Of a DNA stretch of 64,000 nt, positions 25,292-33,022 are shown one piece after another. Where the stretch lies: the NCBI GenBank assembly GCA_944385365.1, contig CALWWW010000005.1:1-64000 (forward strand), given 5' to 3'. The notes beneath the pieces were generated by a model that worked only from the letters and a program-made list of their open reading frames with translations, was not told where the DNA came from and searched no databases. Position 1 is the stretch's first letter; every line of letters begins with the position of its first letter. Source of the stretch: an uncultured Oscillospiraceae bacterium (lineage in GTDB: Bacteria > Bacillota > Clostridia > Oscillospirales > Oscillospiraceae). Made by a program: the position numbers and the translations under genes.

Positions 25292-26042
25292 GGGTGTCCA
25301 GCTCCTTCCAGATGGCGTTGAAATAGTGGCGGAACGCCGGGTGGTCCCGCCGTTCCAGGGGCGGCAGGTGGCGCAGCTCCGCCAGGTCATAGATGGCCCG
25401 GACCGTGGCGGGGCGGTTGGACAGGACCACAATGCGGTCCGACAGACTGATGCTTTCGGAGATGTCATGGGTCACCAGCAGGGCCGTCTTGCCCTCCTGA
25501 CGGATGATGGCGTAGATGTCCGCCGACACCGAAAGCCGCGTCTGATAGTCCAGGGCCGAAAAGGGTTCATCCAGCAGGAGGATTTTGGGGTCCGTGGCCA
25601 GGGTGCGGATCAGGGCGCACCGCTGCCGCATGCCGCCGGACAGCTGAGACGGCGTCTTGTGGGCAAATTCCGCCAGACCGTACCGGTCCAGCAGGTCCCT
25701 GGCCCGTTCCATGCCTTCCTTCCGTCCGGCCCGGTGCAGTTCCGGGCCCAGGGTCACGTTGGCCCAGATGGTCCGCCAGGGGAACAGCTGATCCTTCTGG
25801 GGCATGTATCCGATTTTCGGCGAGGGCCCCGTCACGGCTTCGCCGTCCACCAGAGCCCGGCCGCCGGAGGGCTGCTCCAGCCCGGCAATCACCGACAGCA
25901 GCGTCGATTTCCCGCAGCCGGACGGCCCCACCAGACTGACAAACTCCCCTTCTGCCAGGGAAAAGCTGACGTCCCGCAGAGCCTCCACCTGGCCGTCGGG
26001 CGATTGGTATGTGAGATCGATTTGATCCAGTTGCACGATCAT
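25284..26042 (-). CDS. SsuB/TauB-like ABC transporter ATPase
   Basis: A 252-aa ATPase with Walker A GPSGCGKST (39-47), Q-loop YMPQKDQLFPWRT, signature LSGGM (134-138), Walker B ILLLDE and the H-loop LLVTHDISES. The FPWRT after the Q-loop is typical of nitrate, sulfonate and taurine transporters. First gene of the three-gene operon. The ATG at 26042 lies 12 nt after AAGGAG, a long spacing; an ATG nearer to that site is out of frame. Confidence 0.9.
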   Translation of the reverse strand: MIVQLDQIDLTYQSPDGQVEALRDVSFSLAEGEFVSLVGPSGCGKSTLLSVIAGLEQPSGGRALVDGEAVTGPSPKIGYMPQKDQLFPWRTIWANVTLGPELHRAGRKEGMERARDLLDRYGLAEFAHKTPSQLSGGMRQRCALIRTLATDPKILLLDEPFSALDYQTRLSVSADIYAIIRQEGKTALLVTHDISESISLSDRIVVLSNRPATVRAIYDLAELRHLPPLERRDHPAFRHYFNAIWKELDTHG

Positions 26043-26164
26043 GCCGATTCATGGCTCCTTCCGTCGATTTGAAGCAGAAACGCTCCATGACCCATCCTAT
26101 GACTTTTGGTAAAATATGTGATACCCCTTTGAAAATTGTGCAGATTCCATAAAAAGCGTCGAGA

Positions 26165-26181
26165 GAATTTCAAAGAAATTC
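26165..26181. promoter_or_regulatory. Palindrome GAATTTC-AAA-GAAATTC between divergent operons
   Basis: A perfect 7+3+7 inverted repeat lies in the 249-nt spacer between the ABC operon and the phospholipase-like gene. Its position suggests an operator but no regulator is adjacent. A TAGAAT at 26226-26231 could be a -10 box for the plus-strand gene, without a clear -35. Confidence 0.35.
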
Positions 26182-26291
26182 GGCGTGTTTTTGGCGAAAT
26201 TCTGTACCACTTTTCCGAATCCTGTGATAGAATAACAGTAATCGGGCTTACCGATTTCATTTTGAATTCTAAGTTAGATGGAGGTAACCGG

Positions 26292-26852
26292 ATGAAGCAA
26301 GAGAGCCATCGTCGACTGGGCCGGTATCTGATTGAGCAGTTGGACAACCAGCCCAAGCGCCGCCATGCCAAAGCATTCCTCATTGGGTGCATCGAGCCAG
26401 ACCGCAACCCCTTTACCTACCTGAAAGGTTCGATCCGTGCAAAATGGTTCTACGGTCACAACTATCAAAACGCCCAGCGCTGGATTGAGAAGACCATCCG
26501 CCGTCTTCAGAACAAGAGCAGCTGGAACCTCTTTGATTACTACCGCCTCGGTTTGGTGATTCATTACACCTCCGACGCCTTTACCTACGTCCACAACAAC
26601 TGCTTCAACGAGCCCATCAGCGAGCACTTGGCCTATGAAAACCAGCTGCAGCAGATGTTCTTCCAGCGTATGGAGGACTTCCGCGTTCGCCATGAGGCCC
26701 GTATGCGGGATATCAATGAGGTGTTCCGCAATCTCCACGACCAGTATCTGGAAGTCAGTGCCGATGTGCATCGGGACTGCCAGTACATTCTGGAGATGAC
26801 CAACCGGGTCTTCCGGCAGCTGCTGCCCGAGGCCGCCGCCGAATTGGCATGA
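26292..26852 (+). CDS. Zinc-dependent phospholipase C-like protein
   Basis: A 186-aa helical protein of the bacterial zinc-dependent phospholipase C/S1-P1 nuclease-like family. Candidate zinc ligands are His5 or 6 (ESHRRLGRYL), the KAFLIGCIEPDRNP segment, and the H-x-x-x-D of GLVIHYTSDAFTYVHN. It has no signal peptide, unlike secreted clostridial alpha-toxins, and is much shorter, so a cytoplasmic housekeeping role is more likely than a toxin. The ATG at 26292 has GGAGG 8 nt upstream. Monocistronic with a strong terminator. Confidence 0.7.
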   Translation: MKQESHRRLGRYLIEQLDNQPKRRHAKAFLIGCIEPDRNPFTYLKGSIRAKWFYGHNYQNAQRWIEKTIRRLQNKSSWNLFDYYRLGLVIHYTSDAFTYVHNNCFNEPISEHLAYENQLQQMFFQRMEDFRVRHEARMRDINEVFRNLHDQYLEVSADVHRDCQYILEMTNRVFRQLLPEAAAELA

Positions 26853-26859
26853 TTCACAG

Positions 26860-26890
26860 GAGGATGCTGTTTTCAGCATCCTCTTTTTTC
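26860..26890 (+). terminator. Intrinsic terminator
   Basis: A perfect 10-bp stem GAGGATGCTG/CAGCATCCTC with loop TTTT is followed by TTTTTTC, 8 nt after the phospholipase-like gene. Confidence 0.95.
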
Positions 26891-26949
26891 TACAAAATTT
26901 GGAAGTTTTAAAATTCCGCTTCATTACAGGAATTTTACAGTACTTTGCA

Positions 26950-26978
26950 TTGACATGCTCCTATGGTCGTGGTATGAT
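26950..26978 (+). promoter_or_regulatory. Promoter of the small gene at 27002
   Basis: TTGACA (26950-26955) and TATGAT (26973-26978) are 17 nt apart, a near-consensus strong promoter. The start site would be near 26985, leaving a short leader with CGAGG. Confidence 0.85.
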
Positions 26979-27001
26979 ATGACAAATCCGAGGTAATCGA
27001 G

Positions 27002-27283
27002 GTGACAGTGTTGGAATTGGCTTTGCGAGAGAATGGAGAATCTCTTTTGGACTGGATGGCCAGACAGGTATCCTGTGAATATCTCTCTGACCTGCGTCAG
27101 TTGACAGAACAGCAGCGGAAAAGTCTGAGTGCTGCTCTGAAGCCTTTGAAGGCGGAAGAGAGCGAGCTACGCCAGTGGAACGACGCACTTACTTACCTGT
27201 TTCACGGTTCCGCGGCCCAGAAAACGGCGGCGGCAGCACGGGAGATGCTCCTGCGGCAACTCAGCAATCAGCGGCAGCAGTAA
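27002..27283 (+). CDS. Small unknown protein (93 aa)
   Basis: I do not recognise this protein. It is 93 aa, predicted helical, acidic in the first half and with AAAAREMLLRQLSNQRQQ at the end; it has no Cys-rich site, signal peptide or membrane helix. The start is uncertain: GTG at 27002, GTG at 27008 (5 nt after a second GAGG) or TTG at 27011. Reality is supported by a near-perfect promoter just upstream, a ribosome binding site and an intrinsic terminator whose loop contains the stop codon. The tight packing implies a single, well expressed small mRNA. Confidence 0.65.
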   Translation: MTVLELALRENGESLLDWMARQVSCEYLSDLRQLTEQQRKSLSAALKPLKAEESELRQWNDALTYLFHGSAAQKTAAAAREMLLRQLSNQRQQ

Positions 27284-27297
27284 TGCTGCCGTTTTTG
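27272..27297 (+). terminator. Intrinsic terminator overlapping a stop codon
   Basis: CGGCAGCA/TGCTGCCG is a perfect 8-bp stem with loop GTAA, followed by TTTTTG. The TAA stop of the 93-aa gene is in the loop and stem. Confidence 0.9.
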
Positions 27298-27430
27298 TTA
27301 TGCAAAAAACGCTGTATACCGCGTTTTCCGTTTACCCGGTTTTACGGTACGCTGAACGCGTAGGAAATTTTATGCACTTCTGGTTTAGAAGCTGGAAAAT
27401 TCGGGCATTCTATCCCCGGAGGTGCAAAAC

Positions 27431-28147
27431 ATGCAAAATCAACCGAAACAACCATTGGAAGCCATTGTGAAGTTCTTCAAGGATAAGGGATACTACATGG
27501 TGCTGGCCCTGTGCGTGGCCGCCGTCGGCGTGTCCGGCTATCTGTTTGTACGGACGGCGTCGGATACGGAGCCTGTGGGGGAACAGCCCACCCTGTCGGT
27601 ACCCCTGACCACCGAGAAGGACGACGAAACCGAAAAGCCCCAGTCCAACCAGCGGCCCGTGGTCTCCACCGGCGGAACCGAAGCCCTGACGGAGGACACC
27701 ATGGAGACGGCCCAGGAGGAACAGCCGGAGATCAAGACCGTCACCGTGCGGCCCCTGGAGGGGGACACCGTGGGCAACTACTCTGTGGACGCCCTGGCCT
27801 ATAATACCACCACCCAGGACTGGAGAACCCATGAGGGCATCGACATTGCCGCCGCTGCCGGTACCGAGGTGGTAGCCGCCCGGGCAGGCACCGTGTCCGC
27901 CATCTATGAGGATGACGCCTTCGGCACCACGGTGGTGGTGGACCACGGCGACGGCTATGAGAGCCGCTACGCCAGCCTGAGCGCCGAGCCTGCCGTGGCT
28001 GTGGGCGATGTGGTGGACGCCGGTGATGTGCTGGGTACCGTGGGCACCACGGCGTCGGTGGAGCTGGCCCAGGACAGTCATCTGCACTTTGCCGTATATC
28101 ACGACGGCCAGACCGCCGACCCGGAACAGTTCCTGGCCGGTGCATAA
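27431..28147 (+). CDS. Membrane-anchored M23 (LytM) peptidase
   Basis: A 238-aa protein with one N-terminal membrane helix (GYYMVLALCVAAVGVSGYLFV), a 75-residue polar linker rich in T, E and D, and a C-terminal M23 domain. The zinc-site residues are kept: H134-x-x-x-D138 (HEGID) and H217-x-H219 (HLHF), so it is probably an active peptidoglycan endopeptidase. Size and topology match SpoIIQ of endospore formers, which in clostridia often keeps the zinc site, but no sporulation gene adjoins it, so SpoIIQ is only a possibility. GGAGG lies 8 nt before the ATG at 27431. Confidence 0.85.
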   Translation: MQNQPKQPLEAIVKFFKDKGYYMVLALCVAAVGVSGYLFVRTASDTEPVGEQPTLSVPLTTEKDDETEKPQSNQRPVVSTGGTEALTEDTMETAQEEQPEIKTVTVRPLEGDTVGNYSVDALAYNTTTQDWRTHEGIDIAAAAGTEVVAARAGTVSAIYEDDAFGTTVVVDHGDGYESRYASLSAEPAVAVGDVVDAGDVLGTVGTTASVELAQDSHLHFAVYHDGQTADPEQFLAGA

Positions 28148-28152
28148 GCAAA

Positions 28153-28314
28153 GGCAACACCGCACAATTGTGTCTGCGGACCTGGTCGGCCCTTTCGCCC
28201 CAACTGTGCAGTTCGGAAATTTTGAAATACATCCAGTATTCCTGCAATTTCCGAACTTTCATTTGGAGCAAAATGGCTCGCCCAGTTCTCTTGCCAAATT
28301 ATGTGGTGTTGCCC
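28153..28314 (+). repeat. Structured 162-bp element, copy 2
   Basis: Starts 5 nt after the M23 gene stop. Terminal arms GGCAACACCGCACAATT and AATTATGTGGTGTTGCC pair over 17 positions with two G-T pairs. GTGTCTGCGG, a perfect GTTCGGAAATT/AATTTCCGAAC stem with the ATCCA-loop hairpin, and CTCTTGCCAA are in the same places as in copy 1. The 401-nt spacer holds this element, family 1 copy D and the ribosome binding site of the GH18 gene. Confidence 0.85.
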
Positions 28315-28329
28315 TAAGTCTCCAAAAAT

Positions 28330-28469
28330 CAAAGTTTTTACTGAATTTTTTTACAAAAAAATTCTGGGGTCCAGGGGCAAAGCCCCGGTCGCGCCGCGCA
28401 CGGCGCGAAATCCCCACACGCCGCAGCAGCCCCGTCCCCACCCCGTGCAGGGGTGGTGGACGGGGCTGT
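28330..28469 (+). repeat. Family 1 hairpin-array repeat, copy D (short)
   Basis: Contains the variant AT hairpin GAATTTTTTT/AAAAAAATTC also seen in copy A, a CCAGGGGC-AAA-GCCCCGG hairpin, one CGCA-loop stem (CGCGCCG/CGGCGCG) and the terminal hairpin CAGCCCCGTCC/GGACGGGGCTG. The constant GCGCCATC stem is missing. The terminal arms are again changed on both sides. Confidence 0.75.
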
Positions 28470-28548
28470 TCTACATATTTTTCCACTGGATTTTTGGGAA
28501 ATTTCCACGTAAACTATAGTAAATTGCCATCAATAGGAGGATATTCCC

Positions 28549-30102
28549 TTGCAGCATATGTACATATTCCGGACAGCGGCGGCGCTGCTATGCGCTGCGG
28601 TGCTGGCCGCGCCTGCCCAGGCGCGAGTCAGCCTGTCCTATATCAACGGCCCAGGCTCCGCTGCCGCCGTATCGACGGCCCAGGGGGCATTGAATCAGGT
28701 GAGCCCTGCTTGGTTGGAGCTGAACCCGGACGGCAGCTTACGGCTGACGGGGGCCAGCCGGTCCTTTGTGGAAGAAATGCACCGGCAGGATATGGCTGTA
28801 CTGCCGTTCCTGTCCAACCACTGGGACCGGACCTTGGGCCAGGCGGCATTGGACAATCGGGAAGCGCTGACGGACCAGCTGGCCCAACTGGTCCGGGACT
28901 ACGACCTGGACGGCATCAGTCTGGACCTGGAAAACATGACCAAGGAACACGACGACGAGTACACAGATCTGGTGCGGCTTTTGCGGCAGAAATTGCCCAA
29001 GGGGAAACAAATTGCCGTGGCCGTGGCGGCCAATCCCCGGAACTTCACCACCGGCTGGCACGCGTCCTATGACTATGCGGGTCTGGCGGAGTGGGCCGAT
29101 TATTTAATGGTGATGACCTACGATGAGCACTATCGGGGCGGCGAAGCCGGACCGGTGGCGTCGGTGGACTTTGTGGAACAGAGTATCCGCTACGCGTTGG
29201 ACCGGGTCCCGGCGGAACAGCTGGTCCTGGGTGTGGCCTTTTATGGCCGCATCTGGGGCACAGATAATGTGAATGTGCAGGGCGTGGGCATCCGGGAGGT
29301 GCAGCTGTCCCAGCTGATGGAACAGTACGGCACCGGTACGGCCTATGATGAAACGGCAGCGGCCACCGTGTCCACCCTGGTCATTCCCGAGACGGGGTCG
29401 GTGACCGTGGCCGGTGTGCCCCTGACAGCGGGAGAATACACCGTCTGGCACAGCGGGGAGCAGGGGCGGAAAGAGATTTTAAAGCTGGTGGAGGCGTATG
29501 ATCTGTTGGGGGCGGGCAGCTGGAGTTTGGGCCAGGAGACCGCCGATACCTGGGACTATTACAGTCTGTGGCTCCACGGCGCGTATTTTGACGATCTGGA
29601 GGGCCATTGGAGCCGGAACGACGTGGCCCAGGCCGTCCACGAGGGATGGGTCCGGGGTGTGGACGAGGGCCGATTTGCCCCGGAAAGCACCCTGACCCGC
29701 GCCCAGACGGCGGCCCTGCTGAACCGGCTGCTGGACCTGCCCGCCGGAACGGCTTCCTTTACGGATACAAACGGCCACTGGGCAGAATCGGACATTGCTG
29801 CCGCTGCCGCCGCCGGACTGGTAGAGGGCAGGGGAGAGGGGACCTTTGCCCCCGACGCGCCGGTGACCCGGCAGGAGCTGGCACTGATGCTGTACCGGGC
29901 CGCCGGGTCTCCTGAGACCGACAGCGACAGATTGCGGGACTACCGCGACGGCGGAAGCGTCAGCGACTGGGCAAAATCCGCCATGGCCTGGGCCGTGGAG
30001 CAGGGGATTCTCACCGGCAGCGGCGGGAACCTGCTGCCCCGGACCGGTACCACCCGTGCCCAGGCGGTGACGCTGCTGGCGCGATACGCCGGGACCCTTT
30101 GA
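28549..30102 (+). CDS. GH18 glycosidase with three SLH domains
   Basis: A 517-aa exported protein: signal peptide (about 1-25, ending AQA), a glycoside hydrolase family 18 domain (about 27-335) with catalytic motif D121-G-I-S-L-D126-L-E128, and three S-layer homology domains (about 346-395, 405-455 and 465-517). The GH18 part resembles the YaaH/YdhD/SleL group of N-acetylglucosaminidases acting on spore cortex or cell-wall glycan. The SLH domains should tether it to secondary cell-wall polymer. The start is a TTG at 28549, exactly 8 nt after AGGAGG; the next ATG (28558) would be 17 nt away. Confidence 0.88.
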   Translation: MQHMYIFRTAAALLCAAVLAAPAQARVSLSYINGPGSAAAVSTAQGALNQVSPAWLELNPDGSLRLTGASRSFVEEMHRQDMAVLPFLSNHWDRTLGQAALDNREALTDQLAQLVRDYDLDGISLDLENMTKEHDDEYTDLVRLLRQKLPKGKQIAVAVAANPRNFTTGWHASYDYAGLAEWADYLMVMTYDEHYRGGEAGPVASVDFVEQSIRYALDRVPAEQLVLGVAFYGRIWGTDNVNVQGVGIREVQLSQLMEQYGTGTAYDETAAATVSTLVIPETGSVTVAGVPLTAGEYTVWHSGEQGRKEILKLVEAYDLLGAGSWSLGQETADTWDYYSLWLHGAYFDDLEGHWSRNDVAQAVHEGWVRGVDEGRFAPESTLTRAQTAALLNRLLDLPAGTASFTDTNGHWAESDIAAAAAAGLVEGRGEGTFAPDAPVTRQELALMLYRAAGSPETDSDRLRDYRDGGSVSDWAKSAMAWAVEQGILTGSGGNLLPRTGTTRAQAVTLLARYAGTL

Positions 30103-30127
30103 CAGCGGGGGCCCCATGGGGTATACT
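30099..30127 (+). promoter_or_regulatory. Promoter of the Gfo/Idh/MocA gene
   Basis: TTGACA (30099-30104) and TATACT (30122-30127) are 17 nt apart. The -35 box overlaps the stop codon of the GH18-SLH gene. Confidence 0.8.
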
Positions 30128-30159
30128 GGAGGCAAACGCAATTTAGGAGGGACTCTGTT

Positions 30160-31149
30160 ATGAATCTGGGTATTTTGGGTGCGGGACGCATTGCCGTCAC
30201 CATGGCGGAGACGGTCCGCAAGCTCAACGAAAGCGGCAACCGCGACGTGAAGCTGTACGCAGTGGCCGCCCGGGACTTGGACCGGGCCCAGCGGTTTGCC
30301 GCCGACAACGGCGTGGAAAAAGCCTATGGCTCCTACGAGGCCATGCTGTCGGACCCGGCCCTGGACTTTGTGTACATCGCCACACCCCACTCCCACCACT
30401 ATCAGCATATCAAACTGTGCGCCGACCACGGCAAGCACATTCTCTGTGAAAAAGCATTTACGGTCACGGCACGGCAGGCCGACGATGCCATCCGTTATGC
30501 CAAGGATAAGGGCGTGCTGGTCACCGAGGCCATTTGGACCCGGTACCAGCCCATGCGGCAGACCATTAACGAAGTGCTGGCGTCCGGCATCATCGGTGAG
30601 CCGAAAATGCTGACGGCCAACCTGTGCTATGCTATCACCGACAAGGAGCGTATGGTGGTGCCGGAGCTGGCCGGCGGCGCGCTGCTGGATGTGGGTATCT
30701 ACGCGCTGAACTTTGCCGAAATGGTCTTCGGCCATGCCGACGGTTTCCAGGGCAGCTGCACCAAGAACGAGAACGGTGTGGATATGACCGACAGCATGAC
30801 GCTGACGTGGAATGACGGTCGGGTGGCGGTGCTCAATGCGGCGGCTACCTGTGTGTCGGACCGGTTCGGCATCGTCTACGGTACCAAGGGTTATATGGTG
30901 GTGGACAACATCAATAATCCCCAGGGGCTGAAGGTGTACAATGACCGCTATGAGCTGGTGCAGAGTATGGATTGCCCGGCCCAGCTGACGGGTTATGAAT
31001 ATGAGGTGTTGGAGACGGCCCGGTGTATTTCCGAGGGCCTGCTGGAGTGCCCCTCTATGCCCCATAGCGAGACCATCCATATGATGGAGGTCATGGACGC
31101 CCTGCGGGCGCAAATGGCCGTCCGTTACCCTTGTGAGGGGCTGGACTGA
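30160..31149 (+). CDS. Gfo/Idh/MocA family oxidoreductase
   Basis: A 329-aa NAD(P)-dependent oxidoreductase. The Rossmann motif is LGILGAGRIAVTMAE near the N-terminus; the family EKP motif reads CEKAFTVTARQ here, keeping the catalytic Lys but with Ala for Pro. The C-terminal alpha/beta domain contains GGGALLDVGIY-like AGGALLDVGIYALNFAEMVFG. Members act on sugars, inositols or related alcohols; the substrate is not evident, and neighbours give no hint. AGGAGG lies 12 nt before the ATG; it has its own promoter. Confidence 0.87.
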   Translation: MNLGILGAGRIAVTMAETVRKLNESGNRDVKLYAVAARDLDRAQRFAADNGVEKAYGSYEAMLSDPALDFVYIATPHSHHYQHIKLCADHGKHILCEKAFTVTARQADDAIRYAKDKGVLVTEAIWTRYQPMRQTINEVLASGIIGEPKMLTANLCYAITDKERMVVPELAGGALLDVGIYALNFAEMVFGHADGFQGSCTKNENGVDMTDSMTLTWNDGRVAVLNAAATCVSDRFGIVYGTKGYMVVDNINNPQGLKVYNDRYELVQSMDCPAQLTGYEYEVLETARCISEGLLECPSMPHSETIHMMEVMDALRAQMAVRYPCEGLD

Positions 31150-31158
31150 ACCTAAAAG

Positions 31159-31393
31159 ATAAAAGTTTTACTCGATTTTTTTCAAAAAATCGCGGTTTCC
31201 AAAGGCAGAGCCTTTGGTCGCCCGCCGCAGCGGGCGAAATACCCGCTGGCCGCAGCCAGCGAAATTCCCGCCCCGCGCACGGGGCGAAATCCCCAGTCGT
31301 CCCAAAGCGCCATCCGCAGATGGCGCAATCCCCACGGCAAAGCCGTAAGGCCGCCGTCCCCACCCCATCGCGGGTGGTGGACGGCGGCCTTAT
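31159..31393 (+). repeat. Family 1 hairpin-array repeat, copy E
   Basis: Begins 10 nt after the Gfo/Idh stop. The second hairpin reads CCAAAGGC-AGA-GCCTTTGG, against CCAGGGGGC/GCCCCCGG in copy C, so both arms changed together. Three CGCA-loop stems (GCCCGC/GCGGGC, CGCTGGC/GCCAGCG, GCCCCG/CGGGGC), the constant GCGCCATC stem, an ACGGC-AAA-GCCGT mini-hairpin and a terminal hairpin with AAGGCCGCCGTCC arms follow. Confidence 0.85.
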
Positions 31394-31419
31394 AGCATCC
31401 ACAGAGTTGTAAATCTGCC

Positions 31420-31632
31420 GTAGGGCGCGGCATCCTTGACGCGCCCGGTGTACAGCCTATCCGGGGCCGTCAGGGATGCCGGCCCCTACGCCGGTGGTAA
31501 CCGGAGGATGTACCGGCGGCGGGGGCAAGCCCCCGCCCTACAGGGTGGAACCCATCGGCGCGTGAATGCCGGACCCTATACCGATGGTGACCGGAGAACG
31601 CACCGGCGGCGGGACACACAGGTCCCGCCCTG
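31420..31632. repeat. Family 2 GC-hairpin repeats, four modules
   Basis: Modules GTAGGGCGCG...CGCGCCC (31420-31448), GGGGCCG...CGGCCCCTAC inverted (about 31462-31489), GGCGGGGGC/GCCCCCGCC (about 31517-31541) and GGCGGGAC/GTCCCGCC (about 31607-31632). Together with copy E they occupy the 565 nt between convergent genes; only a GC hairpin just before the rplT stop (GGCTGCTTTCC/GGAAAGCAGCC, near 31675-31700), the likely rplT terminator, is left. Confidence 0.7.
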
Positions 31633-31714
31633 CGAGTGGCGGGGCAGTGCATCCGTCACGGGCAACAAAAAACCGGCTGCTTTCCGCAGAAAGCAGCCGG
31701 GAGACATATGTCAA

Positions 31715-32068
31715 TTACAGAGCCTTCTTGGCAACCTCAACCAGGGAGGCGAAAGCGGCGGCGTCGGTGATGGCCAGCTCGCTCAGGGCCTTGCGGTTCA
31801 TCTCCACGCCGGCCTTCTTCAGACCGTACATGAAGCGGGAGTAGTTGATACCGAAAGGAGCCACAGCGGCGGAAATACGGGAAATCCACAGCTGACGGAA
31901 GTCTCTCTTCTTCAGGCGGCGGCCCACATAGGCGTAAACGCCGGACTTCTTGACGGCCTGCTTGGCCATCTTGAAGTGGGTGGACTTGGAACCCCAGTAG
32001 CTCTTGGCCAGCTTCAGGGTCTTGTTTCTTCTCTTGCGCGTCATCATTGCGCCTTTAACTCTTGCCAT
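31715..32068 (-). CDS. rplT: Ribosomal protein L20
   Basis: The 117-aa large-subunit protein L20, essential for early 50S assembly and a translational or transcriptional autoregulator of its operon. Starts [24 protein letters not shown] and contains [20 protein letters not shown], both diagnostic. Last gene of infC-rpmI-rplT. GAGG precedes the ATG. Normal length. Confidence 0.98.
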   Translation of the reverse strand: MARVKGAMMTRKRRNKTLKLAKSYWGSKSTHFKMAKQAVKKSGVYAYVGRRLKKRDFRQLWISRISAAVAPFGINYSRFMYGLKKAGVEMNRKALSELAITDAAAFASLVEVAKKAL

Positions 32069-32110
32069 AGTTCAATAATCCTCCTATTAAAGATACACAG
32101 TACACCCGAA

Positions 32111-32308
32111 TTATTTGTACGGGATCAGCTTCTTGCAGGTAGCCTCGTTGGTGACATCGGCGTAGCCGGTCTGACGCAGGCCACGGGTGCGCTTGGTGGT
32201 CTTCTTGGTGAGGATGTGGCTCTTGTAAGCGTGGGCTCTCTTGACCTTACCGGACTTGGTGAGGCTGAATCTCTTCTTGGCGCCGGAATGGGTTTTCATC
32301 TTAGGCAT
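32111..32308 (-). CDS. rpmI: Ribosomal protein L35
   Basis: The 65-aa large-subunit protein L35, very basic, starting [31 protein letters not shown] and ending with [10 protein letters not shown]. It lies between infC and rplT, the standard order. GGAAGGAG precedes the ATG. Confidence 0.98.
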   Translation of the reverse strand: MPKMKTHSGAKKRFSLTKSGKVKRAHAYKSHILTKKTTKRTRGLRQTGYADVTNEATCKKLIPYK

Positions 32309-32334
32309 GGGTGGGTTCTCCTTCCGAAAATGGT

Positions 32335-32853
32335 TTACTTGGCGTTCTTGGGGCTGAGGAACATGGACATGTGACGTCCGTCCAGCTTGGGATTCTTCTC
32401 CACATTGGCAACCTCGGTACAGGATTCGCTGAACTTCTTCAGCAGGTCCTCACCGATGGACGTGTGGGCCATCTCGCGTCCGCGGAACCGGACGGTGACC
32501 TTGACACGGTTGCCGTCTGCCAGGAACTTCTGGGCGTTTTTCAGCTTGACGTTGAAATCGGCCACGTCGATGTTGGGAGACATGCGGACTTCCTTGATCT
32601 CCACGACCCGCTGGTTCTTCTTTGCTTCCTTGTCCTTCTTGACCTGCTCAAAGCGGAACTTGCCGTAGTCCATGATCTTGCACACGGGGGGCACGGCGTT
32701 GGGAGAGATCTTGACCAGGTCCAGATCCTTCTCAAAGGCCATATTCAGTGCATCCGTGGAGGACATAATGCCCAGCTGTGTGCCGTCGGCACCGATCACG
32801 CGAACTTCCTTGTCGCGGATCTCCTCGTTGAGCTGATGATCTAGTTTGCCGAT
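32335..32853 (-). CDS. infC: Translation initiation factor IF-3 with a predicted AUC start
   Basis: A 172-aa initiation factor that discriminates start codons and prevents premature subunit joining. N-domain [25 protein letters not shown] and C-domain [21 protein letters not shown] are diagnostic. The only well placed start is ATC at 32853-32851, 9 nt after a strong GGAGG; no ATG, GTG or TTG lies nearby in frame, and the ATG at 32928 would translate the leader and its terminator-like hairpin. Non-canonical AUU/AUC starts are known for infC and allow IF-3 to repress its own translation. First gene of infC-rpmI-rplT. Confidence 0.95.
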   Translation of the reverse strand: MGKLDHQLNEEIRDKEVRVIGADGTQLGIMSSTDALNMAFEKDLDLVKISPNAVPPVCKIMDYGKFRFEQVKKDKEAKKNQRVVEIKEVRMSPNIDVADFNVKLKNAQKFLADGNRVKVTVRFRGREMAHTSIGEDLLKKFSESCTEVANVEKNPKLDGRHMSMFLSPKNAK

Positions 32854-32871
32854 GGGAAAGCACCTCCAATT

Positions 32872-32912
32872 CAAAAGAAACAAAAATGAGCGGGAGCTCC
32901 AGGAGCACCCGC
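32872..32912 (-). terminator. Attenuator hairpin in the infC leader
   Basis: On the minus strand GCGGG-T-GCTCC / GGAGC-T-CCCGC (32912-32890) forms a 10-bp stem with one T-T mismatch and a very short loop, followed by TCATTTTTGTTTCTTTT (32889-32872). It lies between the promoter and the infC start. In Firmicutes this operon is known to be controlled by L20-dependent transcription attenuation, which fits. Confidence 0.7.
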
Positions 32913-33022
32913 ACACAAACAAATCCACCTCTTGCGAGATGGTGAAACGCTGTGTTGACCTGTTGGCTCAGTCGCCGAAGGTGAGGCGCGTGCTTCCGCT
33001 CCTTCTTTGTTGTTACCGATGT

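Noticed and set aside
26292..26852. Secreted alpha-toxin-type phospholipase C
   Set aside because: There is no signal peptide or C2-like domain and the protein is half the length of the toxins.
27431..28147. Naming the M23 peptidase SpoIIQ
   Set aside because: Topology and size agree, but generic membrane M23 peptidases share them, and no sporulation gene adjoins it.
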